Origin: JAAYZX01 sp040770645
GTDB lineage: Bacteria > Actinomycetota > Thermoleophilia > RBG-16-64-13
DNA: 64,000 bases
NCBI GenBank assembly: GCA_040770645.1
Contig: JAXGIS010000002.1
Span: 124,001 to 188,000 of the forward strand
Direction: 5' to 3'
Shown in pieces: positions 27,901-37,238 of this stretch. Below the pieces are notes generated by a model. That model searched no databases. It was given only the letters and a program-made list of their open reading frames with translations, and was not told the DNA's origin. Position 1 is the first letter of the stretch, and each line of letters begins with the position of its first letter. The position numbers and the translations under genes were made by a program.

Positions 27901-29047
27901 TCGCATAGGGCAGCAGCTCCCGGTCTTCTGCATAGGCGATGAAGACCAACCGGAAGAGGATGAAGAGGGCCTCCTCGTAGATGAAAGCCAGATCGTCCTC
28001 GCCGGGTTCGGTGCCTTGGAGAGCGCGACGGGCGATAGCGCCCGCAAGCTGGGGCACGACCTCCAGGTACACACGTTCGCGCAGGCGCCGACTGAGCTCA
28101 GCGGCGAAGTTGCGCGAGCTCTCCAGGATCTCTTCGAAGCTACCCTCGGGACTGAGGGCACCGGCCCCAAAGATGAGGGGCAGATATCCGGCGGAGCGCT
28201 CAGGGAGCAGCAGCAGATTGGCTTCGATATAGGTCTCGGTGCGTCCTTTGCGACCCACACCCACGATGCGTTTGTCGGCCACATAGAGACGGATCTGCGG
28301 ACCCCGCGTGATGACCACATAGGGCAGACGATCGGCATCGGCGTTGGCCAGGGCCAAGGTGACAGGGCTGCTGCCGCCAAAGCGAGCCGCCGCCCCTTCG
28401 TAGGTCTCATCTTCGTCGAGAAAGACGGCGACGGCGGCCGACGTACCGTGGGCACGCAGCACCGAGGTGGCCGCGTCTCTGGGCTCCACCGTGAAACCGA
28501 GCGCCTCCACCAACTCACGGCCCCGACGCTCGAGCATGCCTTGACCCACTTTTGAAGCGGCAGCCCAATCCCGGCGCGCCGGCACCCCACGCTTCAGCTC
28601 GTGGGTGGCGAGCAGGCCCTCGTTGCGGAGCCCGGGAAGATCGGCCTCGATATCGCCCAAGGCATCGGCCAAGAAGCGCACCGCGGCGTGTCGGTTCGGC
28701 TCCGCGAGAGCCGCCCGGGCCAGTCTCTCGGCATGACCGAGCTCGAGGTCGCGGACGATGGTGGGCGCGTCGCCCTGCGGACCGCAAAGGGTTGCGGCCA
28801 CCCCTTGCGTCGTCGGGTGGGTGATCACCAGCAGCAGGGGGCTCGGCCGGTTACCGTGCCGGCGCTTCCAAAGGGTGACAACGTCAGAAGTGGTGGGCCT
28901 GGCGCCTGCTGAGACGACCGCCACCTCTAGGGGCGGCTGCCCCTGCCCCAGCCAGTACTTGTCGGCCCTGAAGCCCGCCGGAGTACCATCGGGCAGCGTC
29001 AGCGGACGAGCGCCGGGCTGCTCCGCCAGAAACGTGTGGCCTGCCAT
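24984..29047 (-). CDS. Large N6-adenine DNA methyltransferase (Eco57I/DrmMI/PglX-like), two frameshifts
   Basis: About 1354 codons. The N-terminal 550 residues contain no recognised domain, though LAGAIARRALQGTEPGEDDL and LYRLVFIAYAE-like FRLVFIAYAEDRELLP are typical of big type IIG or BREX/DISARM methylases. The methylase core follows: SGSYFTKPFAVEHLL-like TGSYFTKPFAVEHLLNQ, motif I VADIAMGSGHFLVDAV, YGVDVNPIAVELARLALW, and motif IV FDCIVGNPPWEEA near residue 850. The frame is broken near 26745 and near 26530; the piece between has unbroken helical sequence, so both look like errors. The C-terminal 480 residues would hold target recognition. Start ATG 29047 follows GAGGGG. It probably methylates host sites recognised by the adjacent helicase-nuclease. 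Confidence 0.85.
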
Positions 29048-29221
29048 GATCCCCCTCGACTCGCGTTCGACCCAATCATTTGAGGCTTGTGGCCAGTGTA
29101 GCGTGAGGAGCGGACAGGTGGAAACCGGGTGGCAGACCGAGGCATGGCACGCAGACCCAAAGGAAGCAGGCTCTGCGGTATCCTGAGGGTGAGCCGCCAC
29201 ACAAGGCCAGGAGGTTTTACG

Positions 29222-30726
29222 ATGGTGCTTACGGTCCCGGATGCAGGCGCGTACGAGCCGGACATCAAAGCGATCGGGCGCCACATCCTCGCCGCGGCGG
29301 GCGTGCAGCCCCCGCTGATCCTCCAGCCCGATTGGTGGGAGAGCCAGGCCCTCGAGCTGGCCAATCGCGACCCGGTCTTCCGCACGCAGCTGCTCCGCTT
29401 CCTCGAGGTAGTCCCCACGCTGCGCACGGTGGACCACATGGCTTCACATATTCAGGAGTATTTCGAAGACCCCTCGGGCGAGCTGCCTCCGGTTCTCCGC
29501 TGGGGCATCAAGGCGGCGTGGCCGGGTCAGCTCACCACGGGGCTGGTGGCCAGGACTATCGAATACAACCTGAACCTGGTGAGCCAGGCCTACATCGCCG
29601 GCAAGACCCCCGCCGACGCTGCCGGCACGCTGCGCCGGCTGCACCGGGAGAAGGCCGCGGTCACCCTCAATATGCTCGGCGAGGGTGCGCCGGGCGCCAG
29701 GCGGGCGGAGTCGCTGCAGAAGGACTACGTGGAGGCCATTCGCCTCCTCAGCCGCGAAGCGGCCCACTGGCCGGGCGACACCCCGGCCGACAATGCGCCG
29801 TGGGGACCGGCACCTCGGGTATCGATCTCGCTGAAACTGTCGTCTATCTGCCCCCGCCTGGACCCGCTCGACTTTGACAACGCCTGCGAGGTCGCCGCCA
29901 CATGCCTGCGCCCCATCCTGCGCGCCGCCCGCGACCAACGCGCGGCCGTGATCCTGGATATGGAGCAGTTCCGGCTGCGCGACCTGACCCTGGCTGTGGT
30001 CCGGCTCCTGTTCGCCGAACGCGAGTTCCGCGACTACCCTCATCTGGGAGTGGCAGTACAGGCGTACCTGCGCGATGCGGAAGAGGACATCTTGGACTTG
30101 GTGAATCTGGCCCACGAGCGGTCCACCCCCATCGCAATCCGCCTCGTCAAGGGAGCCTACTGGGAAGAAGAGGCCGGCCTGGCTGCACGAGAGCACTGGC
30201 CGTCGCCCGTTCTTCTCCACAAAGCCGACACTGATGCCCAGTTTGAGCGTCTCGCCCGGCTCCTGGTTGAGCACTCCGACTGTGTGCATCCCGTCATAGC
30301 CAGTCACAACCCCCGCAGCGTGGCCTGCGGCTTGGCCGCCTGCCGCGCGGCCGGGTTGCCGGATACCACCATCGAGTGGCAGGTCCTGCTGGGCATGTCC
30401 CAACGCCTGCGCAAGGCACTGGTGCAGGAAGGGCTGCGTGTGCGTGTGTATGCGCCCGTGGGCGACCTCGCCACCGGCATGCCCTATCTCGCGCGCCGGA
30501 TGCTGGAGACCACCTCCCCCGAGTCCTTCCTTCGCCTCACCGGCCCCAGCGACAAAGAACGTGAGCGCGTGCTGGCCCGCCCCCTGCCCACCCCCGACCT
30601 CAAGCACCTGCTCCTCGAACGAATCGATGTGCACCCCACCGACCCCAAGGAACCCGGTCCCTTCCACAATGAGCCCAGATTGGACTTCGCCCGCGAAGTC
30701 AACCGGCTGGAGATGAGTCAGGCTCT
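29222..30726 (+). CDS. putA: Proline dehydrogenase half of bifunctional PutA-like protein
   Basis: Proline dehydrogenase oxidises proline to P5C with FAD. From ATG 29222 (AGGAGG 7 bases upstream) the TIM barrel shows ISLKLSSICPRLDPLDFDN, AAVILDMEQFRLRDLTL, HLGVAVQAYLRDAEEDI, RLVKGAYWEEE, ASHNPRSVA, EWQVLLGMSQRLRKALV, RVYAPVGDLATGMPYLARR. About 500 residues are continuous, ending at NRLEMSQAL where the sequence becomes a G/C homopolymer block. The P5C dehydrogenase half resumes at 31041, so the native gene is one fused protein of about 1000 residues. It is divergent from the methyltransferase; the 174 bases between are the shared promoter region. Confidence 0.9.
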
Positions 30727-31040
30727 GGCGGCGGGGGGGGGCCGCCCACGGGCCCCCCCCCCCCCGGGGGGGGGGCCGCCCGGGCCCCCCCGCGCCGCCC
30801 CCCGCGGGCGGGGGGGGCGGCGGGGGCGGGGCGGGCGGCGCGCCGATCTCGAGGCGGACTACATCGTCGTCGGGGCGGGCTCGGCGGGCGCAGCCCTCGC
30901 CGCGCGCCTGAGCGAAGACCCCGACGTCTCGGTGCTGCTGCTCGAGGCGGGACCGGCAGACCGTGCGCTCGAGCTGCACGTGCCGGCCGCGTTCTCGAAG
31001 CTCTTCCGCGGCAAGTACGACTGGAACTACGACACGGTGC
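30727..31040 (+). other. Low-complexity G/C block and foreign GMC-oxidoreductase fragment inside putA
   Basis: Bases about 30732-30841 are almost pure G and C runs that code for glycine/proline/arginine only. Bases about 30844-31040 encode, in the plus strand, a GMC-family (choline dehydrogenase-like) FAD-binding N-terminus: DYIVVGAGSAGAALAARL, SVLLLEAGPADRALEL, and KYDWNYDTVP. GMC oxidoreductases have no place inside PutA, and the first ~100 residues of the P5C dehydrogenase domain are missing at this point. The likeliest explanation is a chimeric assembly with a poly-G read artefact and a contaminating fragment. Confidence 0.85.
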
Positions 31041-32270
31041 CGGGAGGCCGACGCGGAAGTGATCGAGGCCATCGACTTCCTCGAATACTACGGTCGCGAA
31101 ATCCTCCGCATTGCGGAACCCCGTATCCTGGGCGGCGTTCCCGGAGAGACCAACCATCACTTCTATGAACCGCGTGGAGTAGCGGCGGTCATCGCTCCCT
31201 GGAACTTCCCCTGGCCATCCTAACCGGTATGACGGCCGCCGCACTCGTAGCCGGCAACACCGTCGTCATGAAACCGGCCTCGGATACACCCCTCATAGCC
31301 TGGGAACTGCACCGGCTCCTGATGGAAGCCGGCTGCCGCCCGCCGCCCTCGCCTACCTGCCCGGCTCGGGACCGGAAGTGGGCAACTATCTCGTGGAGCA
31401 CCCGGAGGTCAACGTCATCGCTTTCACGGGCAGTAGTGCCGTCGGTCTGGACATTGTGCGGCGCGCCGGCGTCCTGCGTCCGGGACAGGTGGCGGTCAAG
31501 CATGTGGTGGCTGAGATGGGCGGCAAGAACGCCATCATCGTAGACGACGACGCCGACCTGCGCTCGGCCGTGGAGGGCATAGCGGCCTCAGCCTTCGGGT
31601 TCGGTGGCCAGAAGTGCTCGGCCTGCAGCCGGGTCATAGCGTTGGAGTCCATCCACGACAGGCTGCTGGAGAGACTGACGGAAGCCGCCGAACTCATGGT
31701 AGTGGGCGACCCGGCGCTGCCCGGCACCGACATGGGGCCCCTGATCAACCCTCAAGCTGTAGCCAAGGTAAAGGGATACATTGCTCGAGGGCAGGAGGAG
31801 GCGCGTTGGCCTTCAGCGGCCGGCTGCCGGAGGGCACCGGGCAGCCCGACGCACCCGCATCTCCGCAGTACGTAGCCCCCCACATCTTCGTGGACGTAGA
31901 CCCCCACGCAGCCATCGCCCAAGAGGAGATTTTCGGCCCCGTGATCTCCATGTGCCGCGCCCGCGACTTCGACCACGCCTTGACCATAGCCAACTCGGTG
32001 GCCTACGGCCTCACCGGCGGGGTGTACTCGCGTGCTCCCAGCCACGTGCGTGCCGCCATCCATGGGTTCAGGGTGGGAAATCTGTACATCAACCGGGGAA
32101 TCACGGGGGCCATGGTCGGTCGCCAGCCTTTCGGGGGATTCAAGCACAGCGGGACCGGCTCCCGAGCCGGAGGCCCCGACTATCTGTTGCACTTCTTGGA
32201 GCCGCGCACAGTGACCGAGGCCGCCCGCCCGACCACACCGCACAACGCGGGAGGTCCGCCTCACTGCTAA
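31041..32270 (+). pseudogene. putA: P5C dehydrogenase half of PutA-like protein, frameshifted
   Basis: Oxidises glutamate semialdehyde to glutamate with NAD. It resumes at READAEVIEAIDFLEYYGRE and GVAAVIAPWNFP, and continues through small frame changes near 31215, 31345, and 31835: TAAALVAGNTVVMKPASDT, HPEVNVIAFTGSSAVG, VVAEMGGKNAIIVDDDADL, catalytic Cys in FGFGGQKCSACSRVI, IAQEEIFGPVISM, VAYGLTGGVYSR, RQPFGGFKHSGTGSRAGG. The ALDH core is complete from the NAD-binding loop on, but the N-terminal 100 residues are replaced by foreign sequence. The stop is at 32268-32270; 71 bases of non-coding sequence separate it from the convergent rluD. Confidence 0.85.
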
Positions 32271-32341
32271 ATGGTCCCGGCACGGGCAGACACCGCGGGG
32301 CAGAACTCCCACCCTGCAGTAGCGCGGCGACACCGAGAAGC

Positions 32342-33289
32342 TCAGGCCAACCCGCCCCGCCCGGCGCCTGAGGCGCCGCGCAGGCGAGCCAGGACCGCTG
32401 CCAGGTCTTCGGGCAAAGGCGAGTGCAGGTCCAACTCCCGGCCGGTCACCGGGTGCCGGAACGCCAGCCGATGACTGTGGAGAAACTGGCGACCCACCCG
32501 CAACGGATCCCGTCGTGCGTATGCCGGATCGCCGCACACCGGATGACCGATGGCCCGAAAATGAACGCGGATCTGGTGGGTGCGCCCGGTCTGCAGACGC
32601 ACTTCCACCAAGCTGTACTCACCCAACTCCTCCAAGAGCACGAAGTGCGTCACGGCCTCTCGGGCCGCCGCACCACCCACCGTCATGACGGTGCGATCGC
32701 GTGCGTGTCGCCCGATGGGGGCCTCGATCGTGCCCGACACGGCCGGGCGACCGTGCACCAGGGCCAGATAGCGGCGCCTCACCGCACGACGTTGGATCAT
32801 GTCGGAGAGGCGCCGATGCACCTCTGCGTCTTTGACCACCACCATCAGCCCGCTGGTGTCTTTGTCCAGCCGATGCACAATCCCGGGACGAAATCCCTCC
32901 TCGCCCCCGGCCAGTCCGTGGTTGAGCAAAGCGTTCACCAGTGTCCCCCCGGCGTGTCCGGGGGCGGGATGCACCACCAGTCCGGCCGGCTTATCCACTA
33001 CCAGCAGCCAGACATCTTCGTACACGATAGGCACCGGGATATCCTCGGCCGTGAGGTCGTCGCCGGAGTCGTGCGCGGAGTCGGGGACCTCCACCCGCAC
33101 CACCTGTCCCTCCCTCACCCGATAGCTGCGCGGCCGAGCGATACCGTCCACCAGAACCAGGCCCTCCGCCACAAGCACCTCGGCTCTGCTCCGACTCCCC
33201 ACCTCGGGGATCGCCCCCACCACCACATCCAGCCGCAATCCGGCCATCTCGGCCGAGACCGGCCGTTCAATGACTACTCGCCCCGACAC
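32342..33289 (-). CDS. 23S rRNA pseudouridine synthase, RluD/YlyB family
   Basis: Pseudouridine synthase acting on 23S rRNA helix 69 or a related site. An S4 RNA-binding domain (RLDVVVGAIPEVGSRSRAE, GLVLVDGIARPRSYRV) leads into the catalytic domain with LLVVDKPAGLVVHPAPGH, HRLDKDTSGLMVVVKD (catalytic Asp), RRYLALVHGRP, VRLQTGRTHQIRVH, and GDPAYARR. About 315 residues, normal. The frame extends to 33439, but that part is an arginine-rich read-through of lspA; GTG 33289 with GAGG upstream is preferred. It ends the lspA-rluD pair, common in Firmicutes and Actinobacteria. Confidence 0.92.
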   Translation of the reverse strand: MSGRVVIERPVSAEMAGLRLDVVVGAIPEVGSRSRAEVLVAEGLVLVDGIARPRSYRVREGQVVRVEVPDSAHDSGDDLTAEDIPVPIVYEDVWLLVVDKPAGLVVHPAPGHAGGTLVNALLNHGLAGGEEGFRPGIVHRLDKDTSGLMVVVKDAEVHRRLSDMIQRRAVRRRYLALVHGRPAVSGTIEAPIGRHARDRTVMTVGGAAAREAVTHFVLLEELGEYSLVEVRLQTGRTHQIRVHFRAIGHPVCGDPAYARRDPLRVGRQFLHSHRLAFRHPVTGRELDLHSPLPEDLAAVLARLRGASGAGRGGLA

Positions 33290-33299
33290 GGGAGTGGCC

Positions 33300-33897
33300 T
33301 CAGCGACGCTCGCCCGATTCCCACGGCCGTCCCTCCTCCAGGGAGCCGGCCTTCCCCGCCTTCTCCGCCTTCCCCGCGGCCTCCTCCGCAACGACTTCTT
33401 CGGCGGCGCTCTTCTCTGCCGCCATGAACCCCCGCACAAGCAACAGAATCAACAAGGCCACCCCCACCACCAGCAGGATGTCGGCCACATTGAAGTTCGG
33501 CCAGTAGGGGAACTTAATGAAGTCGGTCACATACCCTTGGCGCAGCCGATCGATCACGTTGTTTCCCAACGCCCCGGCGAGTACGAGCCCCCACTACTCC
33601 GGCGGTGACCGGCCGCTTCTCCATGTGCACGAAAGTCACGATGATGACCACGGCCACAACCGTGGCCAAAGCGATGAGCCACGTCCGTCCTTGCAACATG
33701 CCGAACGACACTCCGGTGTTCTGGGTGCGCTGCAAGGCGAGGAAGGGGAGCAGTTCGTAGACTCGCCCCAGCGGCATGCGCGCTTCAGCCAAGCGTTTGG
33801 TGATCTGATCGAGAACCAGCCCCACGGCCGCCACCCCGACCAGGAGACCCCACTTCAGCATACGGCCGCCACCCACGGCGACCGCTTTCCGCTCCAT
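33300..33897 (-). CDS. lspA: Lipoprotein signal peptidase, one frameshift
   Basis: LspA cleaves lipoprotein signal peptides in the membrane. Helix one LKWGLLVGVAAVGLVLDQIT with the conserved DxxTK-like DQITK, then NTGVSFGML, TFVHMEKRPVTAG, and, after a frame change near 33595, the catalytic GALGNNVIDRLRQGYVTDFI and NFNVADILLVVG (Asp pair). The protein continues for about 35 residues of Ala/Glu/Lys-rich tail after the last helix. The frame change lies within a TM-rich region and both active-site blocks are intact, so it is likely a sequencing slip. The window's carboxylesterase lipoprotein would be a client. Confidence 0.92.
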
Positions 33898-33909
33898 CAG
33901 CCGTCCAAG

Positions 33910-34269
33910 TCAGCCGCCGCGTTCCTCGATCTGCTTGCAACGCACACAGAGCGAGGCATACGGGGCCGCCTGCAGACGATCTTCTCCGATCTCGCCCTTG
34001 CAGCGATCACATACGCCGTAGGTGCCCTCATCGAGCTTGGTGAGTGCGTGGTCGATCTTGGCGATGACGTCGCGCAGGTTCTCCTCCAGCGTGAGATCCA
34101 TCTCGCGCTCCACCACGGCCGATGCGTTCTCGGCCAAGTGCTGGCCGTAGGGGGTCTCACCCGAGACTTCTTCCAATGGAACGGACAACTCGTTCCGAAA
34201 CATCTTGAGCTCGCGTTCCAAACGTGAACGTTCGCTCAACAACTGCTCTCGCACGACGCCATAGTCCAT
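33910..34269 (-). CDS. DksA/TraR-type C4 zinc-finger protein
   Basis: 119 residues. A long N-terminal coiled region (VREQLLSERSRLERELKMF then ENLRDVIAKIDHALTKLDEG) and the C4 zinc finger CDRCKGEIGEDRLQA followed by LCVRCK define the DksA/TraR family (YteA-like in Gram-positives). Such proteins bind the RNA polymerase secondary channel and modulate transcription, though members outside Proteobacteria are poorly studied. ATG 34269 has GAGGTGG upstream and is preferred over 34281, which overlaps yggU. Position between yggU and lspA is common in Actinobacteria and Firmicutes. Confidence 0.88.
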   Translation of the reverse strand: MDYGVVREQLLSERSRLERELKMFRNELSVPLEEVSGETPYGQHLAENASAVVEREMDLTLEENLRDVIAKIDHALTKLDEGTYGVCDRCKGEIGEDRLQAAPYASLCVRCKQIEERGG

Positions 34270-34277
34270 CAGCCACC

Positions 34278-34592
34278 TCACCCCGAAGAGCCGGCCTCTT
34301 TCACCACCTCGGCAAGTCGCATACGGAGGCCGGCGGTGTCTATCCCACGGAAGGCGATGACTTTATCACGAGATGAGCTTCCCGCCACGATATCGAGGCT
34401 GGATACATGCAAGCCCAGTTGCGCGGCCATCAGGGACAAGACGGCCGCGTTCGCCCGACCGGCTTCCGGTGGCGCGGCCACGCGGACCTTCAGCTTCCCG
34501 CCTATTGTCCCCTGTACCCGGGACTGCTTCGCTCCCGGGGACACCCGCACCCCAACGGCCGGGGCCCCCTTGTGCAGAAACACCTCTACCAA
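34278..34592 (-). CDS. DUF167 family protein (YggU)
   Basis: 104 residues of the YggU/DUF167 family: VRVSPGAKQSRVQGTIGGKL, KVRVAAPPEAGRANAAVLSLM, and SSSRDKVIAFRG. This small alpha/beta protein is widespread next to division genes (yggS-yggT-sepF-divIVA) and has no settled function. The start overlaps the end of divIVA by 7 bases, and its end overlaps the dksA-like frame. Confidence 0.9.
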   Translation of the reverse strand: MVEVFLHKGAPAVGVRVSPGAKQSRVQGTIGGKLKVRVAAPPEAGRANAAVLSLMAAQLGLHVSSLDIVAGSSSRDKVIAFRGIDTAGLRMRLAEVVKEAGSSG

Positions 34593-35851
34593 TCAAAATC
34601 CCGATCTTGGGCGGATTGGCCTTCGGCGCGTCCATCTCCTTTGGAACCGAAGAAGAACCGGCGGACCGACGACTCCCTCTTGCCCCTCTGCTCCGGATCG
34701 CGCTCCTCCCCGCCCCGTTGCGTATCGCCGCCGCCCAGTGGTTCATCCAAGTCGGGCCCCAGATCCAGTTCATCGGCACCGCTGAAGCGCAAACCCAGAC
34801 CTGAATCGCGTGTGGCTCCCGCTCCCCCACGCTCAGGGAGGGGAGACGACGTCACGCTGGGCTCCGAGGCCGACGGCCCCCGCTCCGCCGGACCGGATGT
34901 CATACTGGATGGAGCGGGTGGTTCGGACGTATTCTCCCACTTCTCTGTGAATACGCCGTCCGCGCCGGCGGACTCGAACTCGATGGGCTCGAACTGCTGC
35001 GCTGAACTCACAAGAGGCTCCTCAGTGGCGGGCACCGCAGATTGAGCCGGTCCCGATGACGGGGCCGACTCATCGACAGGAGCCGATCCGGCAACAGGAC
35101 TTGCGGCCGCGGCATAGGTCGCAACCTCAACTGGCGCTGCGGCGGAAGACGACGGGGCGGCCTCGGTCACAGCGCCCTCCGCCACCCGAGCATCTCCGAC
35201 CGAGCGACTCACATCGGATTCGGCGGAGACGGCAACTCCCGATGCCACGGTGGCAACTGCCTCCTTGGCATCGACGGTCTCCTCAGGAGACGGCCCCGGA
35301 TGCGGAGCGGTGTCCTCGGTGAGGGTGGAGGGTTGATGGCCCGCGTCCCCATCGCGCCCGCCGTCTTCGCCCGCGGACGCACTCCGGAGCCGGCGGCGCT
35401 CATCGGAGGCCTCGTCTTCCAGGAGTAGGTTCAGGTGCGCCTCGAGCAACGATTTGAACTTGAAACGGAAGTCATCTTCGGCCTGCCGCAGCTGCAGAAC
35501 AGACTGTTGCACCTTTTGTTTCTCGGAATACGCGTCTCCCACAATGCCCCGAGCTTTGATCTCGGCGTCACGCAGCACGAGTTCAGCCTCTTTGCGGGCA
35601 TTGATTTGCATGGCATCGGCCTGCTGCTGCGCACTCACCAGAGTCTTCTGTAGGGTCTCCTTGAGGGTCTCGTATTGAGCCACCTGCTCTTTGAGGCGAT
35701 GGACCTCATCCTGAAGCTCGATGTTCTCCTTGAAGACCAACTCGAAGTCATCGGCCACCTCGTCGAGGAATATATCCACCTCCTCCTCGGAGTAGCCACG
35801 CAAGGTCCGCTTGAACTCCTTATGGCGGATATCAATGGGAGTGATTTTCAT
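34586..35851 (-). CDS. divIVA: DivIVA (Wag31-like) polar growth/division scaffold
   Basis: 421 residues. The N-terminal membrane-binding domain is canonical (MKITPIDIRHKEFKRTLRGY, SEEEVDIFLDEVADDFELV), followed by a coiled coil to about residue 150 (ELQDEVHRLKEQVAQYETLKE, ARKEAELVLRDAEIKARGI). The rest is an unusually long, acidic, Ala/Ser/Pro-rich disordered tail of about 250 residues ending in a basic RRFFFGSKGDGR motif. DivIVA recognises negatively curved membrane and recruits the wall-synthesis machinery in Actinobacteria. GAGGAGGAAGCGGG precedes ATG 35851. No ylmG (yggT) gene is present in the 92 bases before sepF. Confidence 0.93.
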   Translation of the reverse strand: MKITPIDIRHKEFKRTLRGYSEEEVDIFLDEVADDFELVFKENIELQDEVHRLKEQVAQYETLKETLQKTLVSAQQQADAMQINARKEAELVLRDAEIKARGIVGDAYSEKQKVQQSVLQLRQAEDDFRFKFKSLLEAHLNLLLEDEASDERRRLRSASAGEDGGRDGDAGHQPSTLTEDTAPHPGPSPEETVDAKEAVATVASGVAVSAESDVSRSVGDARVAEGAVTEAAPSSSAAAPVEVATYAAAASPVAGSAPVDESAPSSGPAQSAVPATEEPLVSSAQQFEPIEFESAGADGVFTEKWENTSEPPAPSSMTSGPAERGPSASEPSVTSSPLPERGGAGATRDSGLGLRFSGADELDLGPDLDEPLGGGDTQRGGEERDPEQRGKRESSVRRFFFGSKGDGRAEGQSAQDRDFDW

Positions 35852-35943
35852 CCCGCTTCCTCCTCAACACAATGCCACCGACCGTCACCGCCGGCGTGTA
35901 CACGGTGGCGTCAGAATCCTCGCTGCCCCAAGAGACATCGCAC

Positions 35944-36540
35944 CTAGAACTGGTTGAAGAACCCCTTCTCGATGAGACGTTGCTTCTCCTCGGCCGACAC
36001 TTCGACATTCCTGGGAGTGAGGAGAAACACTTTGTCGGCTACGCGCTCGATGCCACCCTCCAGAGCGTACGTGAGTCCGCTCGAGAAGTCGATGAGCCGC
36101 TTGGAAAGCTCGTTGTCGCTTCGCTGGAGGTTGAGGATCACCGGGATGTCGCCCTTGAACTTGTCGGCTATCAGCTGGGCGTCATTGAAATTCTTGGGCT
36201 CCACCAAGTGCACCTTGACCGGAGTCCTCTCAACCGGAGTAGGCAGTGGACGCACCACCGCAGAACGCTGCGAGCGAAAGGCGTCTTCCTCAGAGAAGAT
36301 GTCGTCGAAGTCCACTCCCCGCCGGCGCGAAGACCGAGAGGACCGCTGGCTCACACCCCTATCCGCGGGCATACGTTCCGGCACTCCTCGGTCCACCCTC
36401 CGCACGGTGGCAGCACGATCCGGCAGCCCGCTCTCGCGCACGTCTTGCGGAGTAAGCGTCTGCTCGTCATAGTACTCGTCATCCTCATCGGCCATGCCGA
36501 AGTAGACGAGCGTCTTATGCCACATATCTCCCAACCCCAT
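35944..36540 (-). CDS. sepF: Cell division protein SepF
   Basis: About 198 residues. Begins MGLGDMWHKTLVYFGMADED, a membrane-targeting amphipathic helix, then an acidic/arginine-rich linker, and the SepF core (VHLVEPKNFNDAQLIADKFK, GDIPVILNLQRSDNELSKRL, DFSSGLTYALEGGIERVAD, VFLLTPRNVEV). SepF tethers FtsZ to the membrane and is essential where FtsA is missing, as here. ATG 36540 is preferred to 36546 because GGAGG would abut the latter; it lies 3 bases after the yggS stop. Confidence 0.95.
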   Translation of the reverse strand: MGLGDMWHKTLVYFGMADEDDEYYDEQTLTPQDVRESGLPDRAATVRRVDRGVPERMPADRGVSQRSSRSSRRRGVDFDDIFSEEDAFRSQRSAVVRPLPTPVERTPVKVHLVEPKNFNDAQLIADKFKGDIPVILNLQRSDNELSKRLIDFSSGLTYALEGGIERVADKVFLLTPRNVEVSAEEKQRLIEKGFFNQF

Positions 36541-36542
36541 CC

Positions 36543-37238
36543 TCATCCTCCTTCGGAACCGGAAAAGAGCGTGCTCCCCAGGCGGACTAGGGTCGCCCCC
36601 TCCTCAACGGCCACTTCGTAATCGTTGCTCATCCCCATTGAGAGGTGCGTTATGTCGAAACGAGGAGCAAACAGGGGCGCCAGCCGGTCCCTCAGTTCCC
36701 GCAGACCTCTGAACACGGGGCGGGCCTCCTCCGGATCACTCACGAAAGGCGCCATGGTCATAAGACCGCAGAACCTCACCTTCTCGTACTCTGCCGCTTC
36801 CCGGAGGAAAGCTGCAGCATCGGCCGCGAGAATACCATATTTGCTCTCCTCCCCGCTGATATTGACCTGCAAAAGCACGTCTATGGGCGATTCGGCCCGA
36901 GTCTCCAAGGCCTGCACCAACCTTAGGGAGTCTACCGAGTGGATCATGCGCACGCACGGCAGGATTTCGCTCACCTTCCGACGCTGAACGTGCCCTATGA
37001 AATGAAACTCGAAGTCGTCCCGATAGCGCTGCCATTTCTCCCGCAATTCGTCCGAGCGGTTCTCCCCCACCACCCGTATGCCGGCCTCCCTCACCACCCC
37101 CATGCCCTCGGGGGTGACGTACTTAGTCGCCGCGACGATCCGCACCTCGTGCCCGAGCCCCGCACGGACGCGGGCAGCCTCTATCCGGCTGAGCGTATCC
37201 TCAACGTTCTTCCGTATTACTTCGAGAGATAGCTCCAT
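36543..37238 (-). CDS. PLP homeostasis protein YggS/ProSC
   Basis: 231 residues of the single-domain PLP-binding barrel family: EVRIVAATKYVTPEGM (Schiff-base Lys), VVGENRSDELREKW, FHFIGHVQRRKVSEILPC, DVLLQVNISGEESKYGI, GLMTMAPF, and LSMGMSNDYEVAVEEGATLVRLG. The protein keeps free pyridoxal phosphate levels safe and is found in dcw clusters of many bacteria. It overlaps pgeF by 22 bases. Confidence 0.95.
   Translation of the reverse strand: MELSLEVIRKNVEDTLSRIEAARVRAGLGHEVRIVAATKYVTPEGMGVVREAGIRVVGENRSDELREKWQRYRDDFEFHFIGHVQRRKVSEILPCVRMIHSVDSLRLVQALETRAESPIDVLLQVNISGEESKYGILAADAAAFLREAAEYEKVRFCGLMTMAPFVSDPEEARPVFRGLRELRDRLAPLFAPRFDITHLSMGMSNDYEVAVEEGATLVRLGSTLFSGSEGG

Noticed and set aside
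29222..31168. A single proline dehydrogenase-GMC oxidoreductase fusion protein
   Set aside because: The frame is open across the block, but the homopolymer-like bridge and the loss of the P5C dehydrogenase N-terminus show a chimeric join.
32423..33427. Long plus-strand frame opposite rluD
   Set aside because: It is a shadow of rluD; the product is His/Pro/Arg-rich without a domain, while RluD on the other strand has all catalytic motifs.
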